Positions 51,585-61,262 of a stretch of DNA of 64,000 bases are shown here, in pieces. The notes under the pieces are model-generated. The model worked only from the letters and a program-made list of their open reading frames with translations. It had not been told where the DNA came from and did no database searches. The stretch spans positions 186,001 through 250,000 of the forward strand of contig NZ_QJVJ01000004.1 of assembly GCF_003217775.1 (NCBI RefSeq). The letters are read 5' to 3'. The stretch is from Paenibacillus flagellatus. Lineage in GTDB: Bacteria > Bacillota > Bacilli > Paenibacillales > NBRC-103111. Position numbers and translations under genes: made by a program. How positions within the stretch are numbered: position 1 is the first letter of the stretch; each line of letters starts with the position of its first letter.

Positions 51585-51697
51585 GCAAGCCGACAAAACT
51601 AGAAGAAAACTGCCACAATAAGTACATAGACGCTATGATTCAACAACTTTTGCCCGGATTCGCGGGAATTCGCCAATCGACGGCTCGAATAGGGAAT

Positions 51698-51729
51698 GTT
51701 CCCGGACGCCGACGCCGGCATCCGGGAAC
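51698..51729 (-). terminator. Hairpin at the end of dacF
   Basis: GTTCCCGGA and TCCGGGAAC close a stem extended by GCCG/CGGC. It lies 17 bases beyond dacF and has no T run, so its role as a terminator is likely but not certain. Confidence 0.5.
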
Positions 51730-51745
51730 GAATCGAAACGGGCGG

Positions 51746-52942
51746 TCAGTCCGCCATGAACAGCTTGAGCGACGTCCGCTTGAGCAGCTTCCACCAGCCC
51801 GCCTTGTTCACCTGCACCGGAGACTCGATCGGGAATTCGCCGACGATCTGATCGCCCTTGTAGACGACCAGCTTGCCGAGCGGCTGCCCGACCTCGATCG
51901 GCGCCTTCAAGTTCGGCTCGAGCTGCAGCACGTGTCGAATATCCGCGCCGGCATCGCCTTTCTTCAGCAGGACGCTGTACTGGTGCTTCGCCGTAATTTG
52001 CACTTCCGGCTGCTCGCCCTTCTCGACGCGGACGGTGCCGATGACGTCGCCGGTTTTGAAGATCGGATGGCTCGTATATTGCGAGAACGCGTAATCGAAC
52101 ATTTTCGTCACTTCGGCGTTTCTCGTCTTCGTATTCGGTTCGCCGAGGACGACGGCGATAACCCGGAAATTGTCGCGTTTCGCCGTAGCCGACAAGCAAA
52201 ACTTCGCTTCGCTCGTATAGCCGGTTTTCAAGCCGTCCGCCCCCGGATAAAACCGGACCAGCTTGTTCGTATTGACGAGCCAGAACGGCTTTTCCGTATC
52301 TTTGCGCAGGTAGTCTTGGTACAGCCCCGTATATTTCGTAATTTCCTCATGCTTCAGCAGCTCGCGCGACATGAGCGCGATATCGTACGCGGACGTGTAA
52401 TGGTTGTCGGCGGGAAGCCCGTTCACGTTCACGAAATGCGTGTTGTCCATGCCGAGCTCCTTCGCCTTGGCGTTCATCATCGCCACGAAGTTTTCCTCGG
52501 ACCCGCCGATCTTCTCGGCCATCGCCACCGACGCGTCGTTGCCGGAGGCGAGCGCGATCCCTTTCAGCATCTCCTCGACCGTCATCTCCTCGCCCGGCTC
52601 GAGAAAAATTTGCGAGCCGCCCATCGAAGCGGCGTATTCGCTCGTCCGCACCTTCTCGTCGAGCTTGATCTTGCCTTGGTCGAGCGCTTCCATGATGAGC
52701 ACCATCGTCATAATTTTCGTAATGCTCGCGGGCGGCTGCTTCTGGTTCGCGTTTTTCTCGTACAGCACCGTGCCGGTATCGGCGTCGAGCAGTACGGCCG
52801 AGTTCGCGTTCGGCGCCAAATCGACTTGCGGAGCGGCCTCCTTCGGTTTCCCCGTTTTCTCGTCGGCGTACGCCGCGGTCATGACGGCCAGCGACATGGC
52901 CAGCGTCGCGCACGCCAGACGCGCAAATCCTCGTTTGAACAT
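51746..52942 (-). CDS. dacF: D-alanyl-D-alanine carboxypeptidase DacF
   Basis: This 398-residue exported enzyme has a signal peptide (about 1-26) and the three penicillin-binding motifs SITK (Ser73), SGN near 133 and KTG near 240, with a C-terminal domain of about 110 residues. It trims peptidoglycan stems. Position upstream of the spoIIA operon matches DacF, expressed in the forespore in B. subtilis. The start at 52942 is chosen for AGGAGGGG upstream. Confidence 0.93.
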   Translation of the reverse strand: MFKRGFARLACATLAMSLAVMTAAYADEKTGKPKEAAPQVDLAPNANSAVLLDADTGTVLYEKNANQKQPPASITKIMTMVLIMEALDQGKIKLDEKVRTSEYAASMGGSQIFLEPGEEMTVEEMLKGIALASGNDASVAMAEKIGGSEENFVAMMNAKAKELGMDNTHFVNVNGLPADNHYTSAYDIALMSRELLKHEEITKYTGLYQDYLRKDTEKPFWLVNTNKLVRFYPGADGLKTGYTSEAKFCLSATAKRDNFRVIAVVLGEPNTKTRNAEVTKMFDYAFSQYTSHPIFKTGDVIGTVRVEKGEQPEVQITAKHQYSVLLKKGDAGADIRHVLQLEPNLKAPIEVGQPLGKLVVYKGDQIVGEFPIESPVQVNKAGWWKLLKRTSLKLFMAD

Positions 52943-53083
52943 GAGATTTACCCCTCCTGATCCAATGGTGAACGTTGTCCATTCCATCCAAGCGTCGGAA
53001 AACATGGAATCGCTTCTAACCATTGTTGACAGAAAGAAAGGAAAATAAACGAGCCGGGGCGCGGGGAAACGGTCGAGCGGCAC

Positions 53084-53113
53084 AAAAAAAGCAGGGACGT
53101 CCAACGTCCCTGC
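53084..53113 (-). terminator. Terminator after fni
   Basis: On the minus strand, GCAGGGACG and CGTCCCTGC with a 5-base loop, followed by seven Ts. The rest of the gap to dacF (to 52943) shows only the dacF ribosome site. Confidence 0.9.
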
Positions 53114-53165
53114 CCCGCCTCTCGGCTCGGCGTCGCCTTGGCGCTCCCGCGCGCGGCCGCTTCGC

Positions 53166-54188
53166 TTATATGCGCACGAGCCGCGGCGTGTCCCGCAGCT
53201 TCCGCAAATCGCCGGCGCCGATGCCGAACATCGCCGCGCGCAGCTCGAACTCGATCCGCTCGAGCGTCTGCGCGGTTCGCTCCGCCGAGCCGACGGCGGC
53301 GCCGAGCAGCGAACGGCCGAAGCCGGCGATGTCCGCGCCGAGCGCGATCGCCTTCGCCGCGTCGACGCCGGTGGCGAGCCCGCCGCTCGCGATCAGCGTG
53401 CAGCCGGGCGCGGCGGCGCGGGCCTCGACGACGCATTCGGCCGTCGGGATGCCCCAGTCGGCGAAGGCGTCGGCCGCCGCCCGGCGGACCGGATCGGCGG
53501 AGCGGAACTTCTCGACCTGGATCCAAGACGTCCCGCCCGCTCCGGCTACGTCGAGAAACCGGACGCCCGCGTCGGCGAGCCGCCGCGCCGTATCGCCGGC
53601 GATGCCCCAGCCGACCTCCTTCGCCCCGACCGGCACGGGCATATCCCGGCACAGCCGCTCGATCCGCCCGAGCAGCCCCGCAAAATCGACGTCGCCCTCC
53701 GGCTGGAACAGCTCCTGCATGCCGTTCAGATGGAGGACGAGCGCATCCGCCTCGGCGAGCTCGACCGCCCGGCGGCATTCGTCGACGCCGTATCCGCAGT
53801 TGAGCTGGACGGCGCCGATATTGGCGACGAGCGGCACGCTCGGCGCGACGTCGCGGATGCGGAACGTCCGGGCGAGCTCGGGCTTCTCGACCGCGGCGCG
53901 CATCGAGCCGAGACCCATCGCCCATCCCCGCGCCTCGGCCGCTTCCGCCAAATGGCGGTTGATGCGGAGCGCCTCCTCCGTTCCGCCGGTCATCGAGCTG
54001 ATCAGAAGCGGAACCCGAAGCCGCCTGCCGAGCCATTCCGCAGACGTGTCGATCCGGTCGAAGCCGAGCTCGGGCAGCGCTTCGTGACGAAACCGGTACC
54101 GCTCGAAGCCGCTGCCGATCGACCGGCTCCCGACGTCCTCCTCCAAGCAAATCCGGATATGCTCCGCTTTCCGTTGTTCCGTGCTCAA
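53166..54188 (-). CDS. fni: Type 2 isopentenyl-diphosphate delta-isomerase
   Basis: This 340-residue FMN enzyme has the Fni motifs: RKAEHIRICLEEDV at the start, PLLISSMTGGTEEALRINRHLAEAAEARG, LNGMQELFQPEGDVDF and ASGGLATGVDAAKAIALGA for FMN binding. It interconverts IPP and DMAPP, using reduced FMN, for isoprenoid synthesis. It starts with TTG after AAGGGGG and follows pdp by 36 bases, so it may be cotranscribed. Confidence 0.95.
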   Translation of the reverse strand: MSTEQRKAEHIRICLEEDVGSRSIGSGFERYRFRHEALPELGFDRIDTSAEWLGRRLRVPLLISSMTGGTEEALRINRHLAEAAEARGWAMGLGSMRAAVEKPELARTFRIRDVAPSVPLVANIGAVQLNCGYGVDECRRAVELAEADALVLHLNGMQELFQPEGDVDFAGLLGRIERLCRDMPVPVGAKEVGWGIAGDTARRLADAGVRFLDVAGAGGTSWIQVEKFRSADPVRRAAADAFADWGIPTAECVVEARAAAPGCTLIASGGLATGVDAAKAIALGADIAGFGRSLLGAAVGSAERTAQTLERIEFELRAAMFGIGAGDLRKLRDTPRLVRI

Positions 54189-54224
54189 GCTGATGCCCCC
54201 TTCTATACGCCCGATGCCGGAATG

Positions 54225-55526
54225 TTATTCGATGACGGCATGCACGACCGGCACCGGCTCCGGCTTCTCCGCCCCGATCGTATAAGCGCGCAAAATCGTT
54301 TCCGCGATGTCCTGGTTCTGCTCGCGGTTGCTGCGGATGACCGCGAGGACGTCGCCGAATTTGACCGGATCGCCGACTTTTTTGCGCAGCGAAAGGCCGA
54401 CGGCGTAGTCGATCGCGTCCTCCTTCTTCTCCCGTCCCGCGCCGAGCATCATCGCGGCTATGCCAGCCGCCTCGGCGTCGATCGACTGCACGTAGCCTTC
54501 CTGCTCCGCGCGCACGCTGACGGTGACCGCCGGCTGCGGCAGCAAGCCCGGATCGTCGACGATCGCCGGATCGCCGCCCTGCGCCTCGACGAACGTACGG
54601 AACGTCTCCAGCGCACGGCCGGTTTGCAGCAGTTCTTCGAGTCCCCGGCGGGCGGCGGCGACATCCGGGTAGGCGCCGCCGGCGACGGTCATGTACGCGG
54701 CGAGCGTCAAGCAAATTTCTTTCAGCCTCGGCTCCCCGCCCCCCCGCAGCAGCTCGATCGCCTCGGCCACCTCATTGGCGTTGCCGATTTCCGTGCCGAG
54801 CGGCTCGCTCATGTCGGACAGGACGGCGATCGTCCGGCGCTTCAAGCTTTTGCCGATCGAGACCATCGTCGAAGCGAGCGCCTTCGCGTCGTCCAGCGAT
54901 TTCATGAACGCGCCGGAGCCGACTTTGACGTCGAGGACGATCGCATCGGCGCCGGAGGCGATTTTTTTGCTCATGATCGAGGAAGCGATGAGCGGAATCG
55001 AGTTGACCGTCCCGGTGACGTCGCGAAGCGCGTACAGCTTCTTGTCGGCCGGCGCCAAATTGCCGCTTTGGCCGACGAGCGCCATCTTGTTCTCGTTTAC
55101 GTTGCGGACGAACTGCTCGTTCGGCAGCTCGATGCGAAACCCGCGAATCGACTCGAGCTTGTCGACGGTGCCTCCGGTATGCCCGAGCCCCCGGCCGGAC
55201 ATTTTGGCGACCGGCACGCCCGCCGCGGCGACCAGCGGCACGACGACCAGGCTCGTCTTGTCCCCGACGCCTCCGGTCGAATGCTTGTCGACCTTCACGC
55301 CGCGAATGCCGGCCAAGCTGACGACGTCGCCGGAATTGACCATCGCCATCGTCAAATCGGCGATTTCCTCCTCGTCCATTCCCCGGAAAAAGACGGCCAT
55401 CGCGAAGGCCGACATTTGGTAGTCCGGGATGTCCCCCCGCGTAAAGCCTTCGACGGCGTAATAGATTTGCTCCCGCGTCAGCTTCCCGCCGTCGCGCTTC
55501 CGCTGTATGATATCGACCATTCTCAT
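54225..55526 (-). CDS. pdp: Pyrimidine-nucleoside phosphorylase
   Basis: This 433-residue enzyme has the thymidine/pyrimidine phosphorylase motifs VDKHSTGGVGDKTSL and KMSGRGLGHTGGTVDKLESI and a C-terminal domain with a lysine/proline pair region. It splits uridine and thymidine with phosphate. The start at 55526 has GGAGGG; an in-frame ATG at 55610 lacks one. It is transcribed away from the diguanylate cyclase gene. Confidence 0.95.
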   Translation of the reverse strand: MRMVDIIQRKRDGGKLTREQIYYAVEGFTRGDIPDYQMSAFAMAVFFRGMDEEEIADLTMAMVNSGDVVSLAGIRGVKVDKHSTGGVGDKTSLVVVPLVAAAGVPVAKMSGRGLGHTGGTVDKLESIRGFRIELPNEQFVRNVNENKMALVGQSGNLAPADKKLYALRDVTGTVNSIPLIASSIMSKKIASGADAIVLDVKVGSGAFMKSLDDAKALASTMVSIGKSLKRRTIAVLSDMSEPLGTEIGNANEVAEAIELLRGGGEPRLKEICLTLAAYMTVAGGAYPDVAAARRGLEELLQTGRALETFRTFVEAQGGDPAIVDDPGLLPQPAVTVSVRAEQEGYVQSIDAEAAGIAAMMLGAGREKKEDAIDYAVGLSLRKKVGDPVKFGDVLAVIRSNREQNQDIAETILRAYTIGAEKPEPVPVVHAVIE

Positions 55527-55663
55527 GGATCGTTCCCTCCTCGCCGCAGCCGCACCTTCCCGACCCGCATCGGTCCGATTGCGGTGCGCGATTCCATTAT
55601 TCGCTAACAAAACCTCTTCCGTCAGCCGATATATGCTCTATCAACGACAACAGGTGATGCCTC

Positions 55664-56749
55664 ATGATTTTGGAATTGATTACGAATATGTCACTATTGA
55701 CCGCTTTCCTGTTCCTTTCCAACCAGTTCCACATCCGCAAGCCCGTTACCACGACGTCCCCCCTGTACATCCGCTTGGCGATCGGCGCCGCCTACGGTCT
55801 GTTCGGCGTCATGCTGATGTACTTCAGCGTTCATATCGCGGATCGGATCATTCTCGATTTCCGCACGCTCACGATTATGGCGTCCGCCTTTTTCGGAGGG
55901 TGGGTTTCCTCGATCGCGACGACCGTTCTGATCGTGGCCGGAAGAATCGGCTTGTTCGGCGGCATCACCGACTCGTCGGTCGTCGCCGCGTCCAACGCCG
56001 TCGCGGTCGGCATCGCCTGCGGCGTGTTCCGAGCCAAATTTCGCTCGTTTTGGCCGTACTGGCTGTCGGGCATCGCGGTTAATATGGTCGCCATCATCTG
56101 GAGCCTCATCTTCCTGCTCGGCTCGAGAAGCTTGGCGTACTTGCCTTTGTATTTGACGGTTTTGGCGCTCGGAGGCGTCTACGTCGCCTATATGATCGGC
56201 TTCCTGACGCGTACGAACGCCCTCTACGCCCAGTTGGCCAAATCGGCCGGAACCGACTATTTGACCGACCTGCATAACCACCGGTCGTTCGATACGATAT
56301 TCAACGAGCTCTTCACGAGCGTCCAGCAGCAAAAGCTGGTCGTCCTGTCGCTGATCGCCGTCGATATCGACCATTTCAAAAAAGTGAACGACACGTACGG
56401 CCATGCCGCCGGCGACGCGGTGCTCCAGCAATTCGGCCAAGTGTTGAAACGAACGGCCCGTTCGTTCGACACGGCCGCCCGCATCGGCGGCGAGGAATTC
56501 GCCGTCCTGCTGCCGGACTGTCCGCACGACATGGCGCTGCAGGTCGCCGAGCGCATCCGCGCCGCCGTGGAGGCGCACCGGTACGCGCTGCCGGACGGGC
56601 GAACGATCCACATTACCGCCTCGCTCGGCGTATCGACGTATCCCGGCGTCCCCGCCGACGAGCTGCTGAACGGCGCCGATCAAGCGCTGTACGAGGCGAA
56701 GCGGACCGGACGCAACCGCGTATGCTCGGCGGCTTGCGGGACGGCCTGA
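55664..56749 (+). CDS. Diguanylate cyclase with 5TM-5TMR_LYT sensor
   Basis: This 361-residue protein has a hydrophobic N-terminal half of five or six helices (about 1-190) like the 5TM-5TMR_LYT input domain, and a C-terminal GGDEF domain with GGEEF near residue 275. RSFD five residues before it is the RXXD inhibitory c-di-GMP site. It should make c-di-GMP and be feedback inhibited. No EAL domain is present. The start follows AGGTGAT. It lies between two nucleoside genes but is divergent, so a link is not shown. Confidence 0.93.
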   Translation: MILELITNMSLLTAFLFLSNQFHIRKPVTTTSPLYIRLAIGAAYGLFGVMLMYFSVHIADRIILDFRTLTIMASAFFGGWVSSIATTVLIVAGRIGLFGGITDSSVVAASNAVAVGIACGVFRAKFRSFWPYWLSGIAVNMVAIIWSLIFLLGSRSLAYLPLYLTVLALGGVYVAYMIGFLTRTNALYAQLAKSAGTDYLTDLHNHRSFDTIFNELFTSVQQQKLVVLSLIAVDIDHFKKVNDTYGHAAGDAVLQQFGQVLKRTARSFDTAARIGGEEFAVLLPDCPHDMALQVAERIRAAVEAHRYALPDGRTIHITASLGVSTYPGVPADELLNGADQALYEAKRTGRNRVCSAACGTA

Positions 56750-56805
56750 ACGAGTATGCCATACCGGAGCGCGGGACGAAGCGATCGATCGGCCCCCGCT
56801 CTTCG

Positions 56806-56843
56806 AAAAAAGCCAAGAACCGTCGGACGCGTTCTTGGCCTTT
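56806..56843. terminator. Bidirectional terminator between the diguanylate cyclase and purine phosphorylase genes
   Basis: AAAAAAGCCAAGAAC and GTTCTTGGCCTTTT with a 10-base loop, with A/T runs on both sides. Confidence 0.88.
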
Positions 56844-56849
56844 TGGCAT

Positions 56850-57701
56850 TCAATCGTTCGCTTCGCGGACGAACGCTTTGACGAGCGCCGCGAATTTCGG
56901 CTTCGTCCGGTTGGCGACCTCCACGACCTGCTCGTGGCTGAGCGGCTCCAGCTCCTCGCCGATCGCCATGTCGGTGATGCACGAAATGCCGAGCACGTTC
57001 AAGCCGCAATGGCGCGCCGCGATCACCTCGGCGACGGTGGACATGCCGACCGCGTCGCCTCCGAGCCGGGCCAGCATCGTCAATTCCGCCGGCGTCATGT
57101 ACGAGGGGCCGGAGATGCCGCAATAGACGCCCTCCTGCAGCTCCAGCGCGTTGCCGTCGTCGCCGCGGATTTGGCTGGACAGCCGGTGCGCCAGCTCGCG
57201 GTACGGCTTGCTGTACGCCTCGGACATGTCCGGGAAGCGGGGGCCGAGCTCCGGCTCGTTTTTGCCGATCAACGGGTGGTCGCCCGTCATGTTGATATGG
57301 TCGCAAATGAGCATCAAGTCGCCGGGGCGGAACGCGCGGTTCATGCCGCCCGCCGCGTTCGTGACGACGAGCGTCCGGACGCCGAGCTTGCGCATGACGT
57401 ATACCGGAGCCGCGACTTGGCGCATCGAATAGCCTTCGTAATAATGAAACCGGCCTTGCATGACGATAACCGTCTTGCCTTCGAGCGTGCCGACGACGAA
57501 TCGTCCGGCGTGCCCGGCTACGGTCGATACCGGAAAATGAGGCACGTCGCCGAAGTCGATGGCGACCGCGTCGCTCACGTCGTCGGCCAAGTCGCCGAGA
57601 CCCGACCCGAGCACGAGGCCGATCTCGGGAGAGCGGCTGCCGATCCGCGCGCGAATCGCGTCGGCGGCTTGATTGATCTGCTCCAAATACGACAACTCCA
57701 T
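56850..57701 (-). CDS. punA: Purine-nucleoside phosphorylase (first copy)
   Basis: This 283-residue enzyme belongs to the trimeric PNP family: LGSGLGDLADD, GRFHYYEGYS, VVTNAAGGMNRAFRPGDLMLI and GPSYMTPAELTMLA. It cleaves guanosine and inosine with phosphate. The start ATG has AGGAGGTAG. It is downstream of a second, related copy on the same strand, with deoB upstream of both. Confidence 0.92.
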   Translation of the reverse strand: MELSYLEQINQAADAIRARIGSRSPEIGLVLGSGLGDLADDVSDAVAIDFGDVPHFPVSTVAGHAGRFVVGTLEGKTVIVMQGRFHYYEGYSMRQVAAPVYVMRKLGVRTLVVTNAAGGMNRAFRPGDLMLICDHINMTGDHPLIGKNEPELGPRFPDMSEAYSKPYRELAHRLSSQIRGDDGNALELQEGVYCGISGPSYMTPAELTMLARLGGDAVGMSTVAEVIAARHCGLNVLGISCITDMAIGEELEPLSHEQVVEVANRTKPKFAALVKAFVREAND

Positions 57702-57754
57702 GAAACTACCTCCTGCGCCTATTGAAGTCGTTGCTGCATCTCTGGGCCTGTGCG

Positions 57755-58588
57755 TTACAGCTTCGGGATGACGGCGGAGACGAAGCCGAGGAACGATTCT
57801 TTCACCCGCTCCGCCGTCTCCACCACTTCCGCATGGGATAAAGGCTGATCGAGAATGCCCGCCGCCATGTTCGTGATGCAGGACACGCCGAGCACGTCGA
57901 TGCCCGCGTGGCGGGCGACGATCGTCTCCGGGACGGTCGACATGCCGACCGCGTCCGCGCCGATCGCGCGCAGCATGCGGATTTCGGCCGGCGTCTCGTA
58001 GCTCGGGCCGAGCAGGCCGGCGTAGACGCCCTCCTGCAGCTCCAAGCCGAGGCTCTCGGCCGTTTCCTTGGCGAGCCCGCGCAGCTTCGCGCTGTACGCC
58101 TCGGACATGTCCGGGAACCGGACGCCGAGCGACTCTTCGTTTCGCCCGATCAACGGGTTGCGGAACATGAAATTGATATGATCGCGAATGAGCATCAGAT
58201 CGCCGGGGCGATACGACGTGTTGACGCCTCCGGCCGCGTTCGTCAGCAGCAGCGACCGGACGCCGAGCGCTTTCATGACGCGCACCGGAAACGAAACCGC
58301 CGTCACGTCGTACCCTTCGTACAGATGAAACCGTCCTTTCATGAGGACGGCTTTTTTGCCGCCGATCGTGCCGACGAGCAGCTCGCCCGCATGCCCTTCC
58401 ACGGTGGACACCGGGAAGTGCGGAATTTCTTCGTAATGGATGACGGTGACGTCCTCCATCGCATCGGCCAGCACCCCGAGACCGGAGCCGAGAATAAGGC
58501 CGACCTCCGGACGGTACGGAATTTCCTCCTCGATAAACCGGACCGCGTCACCGATCTTCTCTTCCATCGAACGCTCGCTATCGCTCAT
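57755..58588 (-). CDS. Purine-nucleoside phosphorylase (second copy)
   Basis: This 277-residue protein is a paralogue of the adjacent enzyme, with the same motifs (LGSGLGVLADA, GRFHLYEGYD, LLTNAAGGVNTSYRPGDLMLI, GPSYETPAEIRML). The two differ through much of their length, which suggests an old duplication and possibly different substrate preference, but this cannot be seen from motifs. The start at 58588 is chosen for GGAGGT upstream. deoB ends about 30 bases before it. Confidence 0.92.
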   Translation of the reverse strand: MSDSERSMEEKIGDAVRFIEEEIPYRPEVGLILGSGLGVLADAMEDVTVIHYEEIPHFPVSTVEGHAGELLVGTIGGKKAVLMKGRFHLYEGYDVTAVSFPVRVMKALGVRSLLLTNAAGGVNTSYRPGDLMLIRDHINFMFRNPLIGRNEESLGVRFPDMSEAYSAKLRGLAKETAESLGLELQEGVYAGLLGPSYETPAEIRMLRAIGADAVGMSTVPETIVARHAGIDVLGVSCITNMAAGILDQPLSHAEVVETAERVKESFLGFVSAVIPKL

Positions 58589-58617
58589 GCCGTATGTACC
58601 TCCGCTTCCTTGCAGCT

Positions 58618-59790
58618 TCATTGCAAACCGGATAAAAAGCTCGTGCCGTGCGCGGGCGCCGGCAAGCCGAAATTGTCCGCGACCGTCGCCCCGACGTCCG
58701 CGAACGTCGCGCGTACGCCGAGCGACGCCGGCCGGCTAAGACGCGGGCTCCAGACGAGCAGCGGCACGTATTCGCGCGTATGGTCCGTTCCCGCATGGAT
58801 CGGATCGTTGCCGTGATCGGCCGTGAGGATCAAGAGGTCGTCCCGCCCGATCCGGGCCATGATGTCGGGCAGCTTCGCGTCGAACTCCATCAAGGCGCGG
58901 CCGTAGCCCTCGGAATCGCGTCGATGGCCGTACAGCGAGTCGAAATCGACCAAATTCGTAAACGCCAACCCGCGGAACGGCCGGTCGAGCGTCCGGATCG
59001 TCTCCTCGATGCCGTGGGCGTTGCTTTTCGTCGGCGTCGCTTCGGTAACGCCTTCCCCGGAATAAATATCGTTGATTTTGCCGATGGCGATACAATCGAG
59101 GCCGGCGTCCTTCACCCGGTTCATGACGGTCGGCTCCGGCGGCTTGACCGCGTAATCGTGCCGGTTCGGCGTCCGCCGGAACGCGCCGGGCTCGCCGACA
59201 TACGGGCGCGCGATGACGCGGCCGACCGCATATTCGCCGAGCGTCAGCTCCCGCGCGATGCGGCAGGCGCGATACAGCTCCTCGAGCGGAATGACGTCCT
59301 CGTGGGCGGCGATCTGGAAGACGCTGTCCGCCGACGTATAGACGATCCACGAGCCGGTCCGCATCTGCTCCGCGCCGAGCTCCTCGAGAATTTCGGTGCC
59401 CGAGGCCGGCTTGTTGCCGATGACGGCGCGGCCGGTCGCCTCCTCGAACTTGCGGACGAGCGCGTCCGGAAACCCGTTCGGGTACGTTTGGAACGGGATC
59501 GTCACGCGCAAGCCCATCAGCTCCCAGTGACCGGTCATCGTATCTTTGCCGACGGACGTTTCCGCCATTTTTCCGTAATAAGCGTCCGGCCGTTCGGCCG
59601 GAGAGATGCCGCGAAGCGGCGCGATGTTGCCGAGTCCGAGCTTGGCCAGGTTCGGCAAGGCGAAGCCGGGCACGCGCTCGGCGATATGGCCGAGCGTATG
59701 GGCGCCTTCGTCTCCGAATGCCGGAGCGTCGGGCAGCTCGCCGATGCCGACGCTGTCCAGGACGATCAGGGCGATTCGTTGAAAGGTCAT
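58618..59790 (-). CDS. deoB: Phosphopentomutase
   Basis: This 390-residue enzyme (Drm) has the alkaline-phosphatase-fold motifs [26 protein letters not shown] and TADHGNDP, which bind manganese. It turns (deoxy)ribose 1-phosphate from the nucleoside phosphorylases into the 5-phosphate. This links it directly to the two PNP genes downstream. Confidence 0.96.
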   Translation of the reverse strand: MTFQRIALIVLDSVGIGELPDAPAFGDEGAHTLGHIAERVPGFALPNLAKLGLGNIAPLRGISPAERPDAYYGKMAETSVGKDTMTGHWELMGLRVTIPFQTYPNGFPDALVRKFEEATGRAVIGNKPASGTEILEELGAEQMRTGSWIVYTSADSVFQIAAHEDVIPLEELYRACRIARELTLGEYAVGRVIARPYVGEPGAFRRTPNRHDYAVKPPEPTVMNRVKDAGLDCIAIGKINDIYSGEGVTEATPTKSNAHGIEETIRTLDRPFRGLAFTNLVDFDSLYGHRRDSEGYGRALMEFDAKLPDIMARIGRDDLLILTADHGNDPIHAGTDHTREYVPLLVWSPRLSRPASLGVRATFADVGATVADNFGLPAPAHGTSFLSGLQ

Positions 59791-59923
59791 GGTCGTCTAT
59801 ACCTCCGTTCGCACGGTACGTAGTCGGTGAAACGGTTTTCCATATTATCTCACGACGCCCGGGCGATTGCAAAAGGATACGCTTCGGCCGATTCCGCTCA
59901 CGTTTCCGTACGAGAGCATGCGA

Positions 59924-59952
59924 AAAAATACCGGACCTGGAAGCGGTCCGGC
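59924..59952 (-). terminator. Terminator after xerD
   Basis: On the minus strand, CCGGACC and GGTCCGG with a 7-base loop, followed by TATTTTTT. Confidence 0.85.
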
Positions 59953-59962
59953 GTCGTCCGTT

Positions 59963-60862
59963 TTATGTAATTTTCGCGCGCGGGTGCGTCCTGTCGTAAA
60001 TTTCCTTCATCCGCGACTTCGTCACGTGCGTATAAATTTGCGTCGTCGAAATGTCCGCATGTCCGAGCATTTCTTGAACGGCGCGCAGATCGGCTCCGTT
60101 CTCGAGCAGATGGGTGGCGAACGAATGGCGAAGCGTATGCGGCGTAATTTCCGCGTCGATGTTCGCCTCGCGCGCGTAGCGCTTGACGATTTTCCAGAAG
60201 CCTTGACGCGTCAGCCGCGTGCCCAGATGGTTGACGAACAGCGCCTCCTCCGGCTTCGACCGGCGAAGCAGCTGGGGCCGCATCGTCCCGATATAGTCTC
60301 CGAGCCATCGCACGGCGATTCGTCCGAGAGGGATGATTCTCTCTCTGGACGCCTTGCCCGTACAGCGGACGAAGCCCATCTCCAGATTGAGGTTATCCAC
60401 GTTGAGCGAGATCAGCTCCGAGACGCGTATGCCGGTCGCGTACAGCAGCTCCAGCATCGCCTTGTCCCGCATCCCGCCGGCGCCGGACGGCTCGGGCGCC
60501 TCGAGGAGACGTCCGACCTCTTCGACGGAGAGCACCTTCGGCAGCCGTTTCTCGAGCTTGGGCGCCTCCATGTCGACGGACGGATCGAGAGCGATCAGCT
60601 TCTCCCGGAGCAGGAACTGGTAGAACGCGCGAATCGAGACGATGTTGCGCGAGACGGTGGCGGGCGCGCGCCCGAGCTGCTTCAGCCGGAGCAAATACTG
60701 GACGATCGTCGATTTGGACGTATCTCCGAGCGAGACGACGCCCAGGCTTTCGATAAACGCCAGATAATGGTTCAAATCCCGCTCGTACGACTCGAGCGTG
60801 TTGCGCGCCAACCCGCGCTCTGCGGAGAGGTAATGGATAAACGTTTGCAGATGTCTCTTCAT
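59963..60862 (-). CDS. xerD: Tyrosine recombinase XerD
   Basis: This 299-residue recombinase has a SAM-like N-terminal domain and the catalytic set: Arg in ATGIRVSELISL, HTLRHSFATHLL and LGHADISTTQIYTHV with the nucleophile Tyr. With XerC (CodV) it resolves chromosome dimers at dif. The start at 60862 gives the usual length. B. subtilis has the same order with deoB (drm) downstream. Confidence 0.95.
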   Translation of the reverse strand: MKRHLQTFIHYLSAERGLARNTLESYERDLNHYLAFIESLGVVSLGDTSKSTIVQYLLRLKQLGRAPATVSRNIVSIRAFYQFLLREKLIALDPSVDMEAPKLEKRLPKVLSVEEVGRLLEAPEPSGAGGMRDKAMLELLYATGIRVSELISLNVDNLNLEMGFVRCTGKASRERIIPLGRIAVRWLGDYIGTMRPQLLRRSKPEEALFVNHLGTRLTRQGFWKIVKRYAREANIDAEITPHTLRHSFATHLLENGADLRAVQEMLGHADISTTQIYTHVTKSRMKEIYDRTHPRAKIT

Positions 60863-60959
60863 CGCGAATGGTCGGTCCCCCAGTATGTCGATCCTCATGT
60901 ACAACACTATTCAACGCGGAGAACCGTTTTCCTGCCGAGACGAACAAAAGTTTGCTTTT

Positions 60960-61193
60960 TCACTCTCCATACCGGTAAAAAAACAGCAGCCGTTCCGCGA
61001 TCGTCTCCGGCTCCCGCGCCGCGTCTCCGTGACGGAACGCTTTGACCGCCTTGCCGGTCGGCTCCTTGTACCGCTGCGCAGGCTCGATCCAGCCGCCCAC
61101 GAACCGGAGCAGCTCGTAGAGCAGCACCGTCAAGATGACGAAAACGGCGACGAACTTGGCCCGAATCCACCATTTCCGAAACGATACGATCAT
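60960..61193 (-). CDS. YqzK-like small membrane protein (DUF4227)
   Basis: This 77-residue protein has one membrane helix near 10-30 (FVAVFVILTVLLYELLRFV) and a charged C-terminal tail ending RLLFFYRYGE. It matches the DUF4227/YqzK family found beside xerD in Bacillales. The function is unknown. The start at 61193 follows GGAGG. Confidence 0.8.
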   Translation of the reverse strand: MIVSFRKWWIRAKFVAVFVILTVLLYELLRFVGGWIEPAQRYKEPTGKAVKAFRHGDAAREPETIAERLLFFYRYGE

Positions 61194-61262
61194 GGCTTGT
61201 CCTCCGTATGAAGCGCCTCGTAATTTGTGCCCCTTCGTAACCATATGAGCGGGCAGGCCGAA

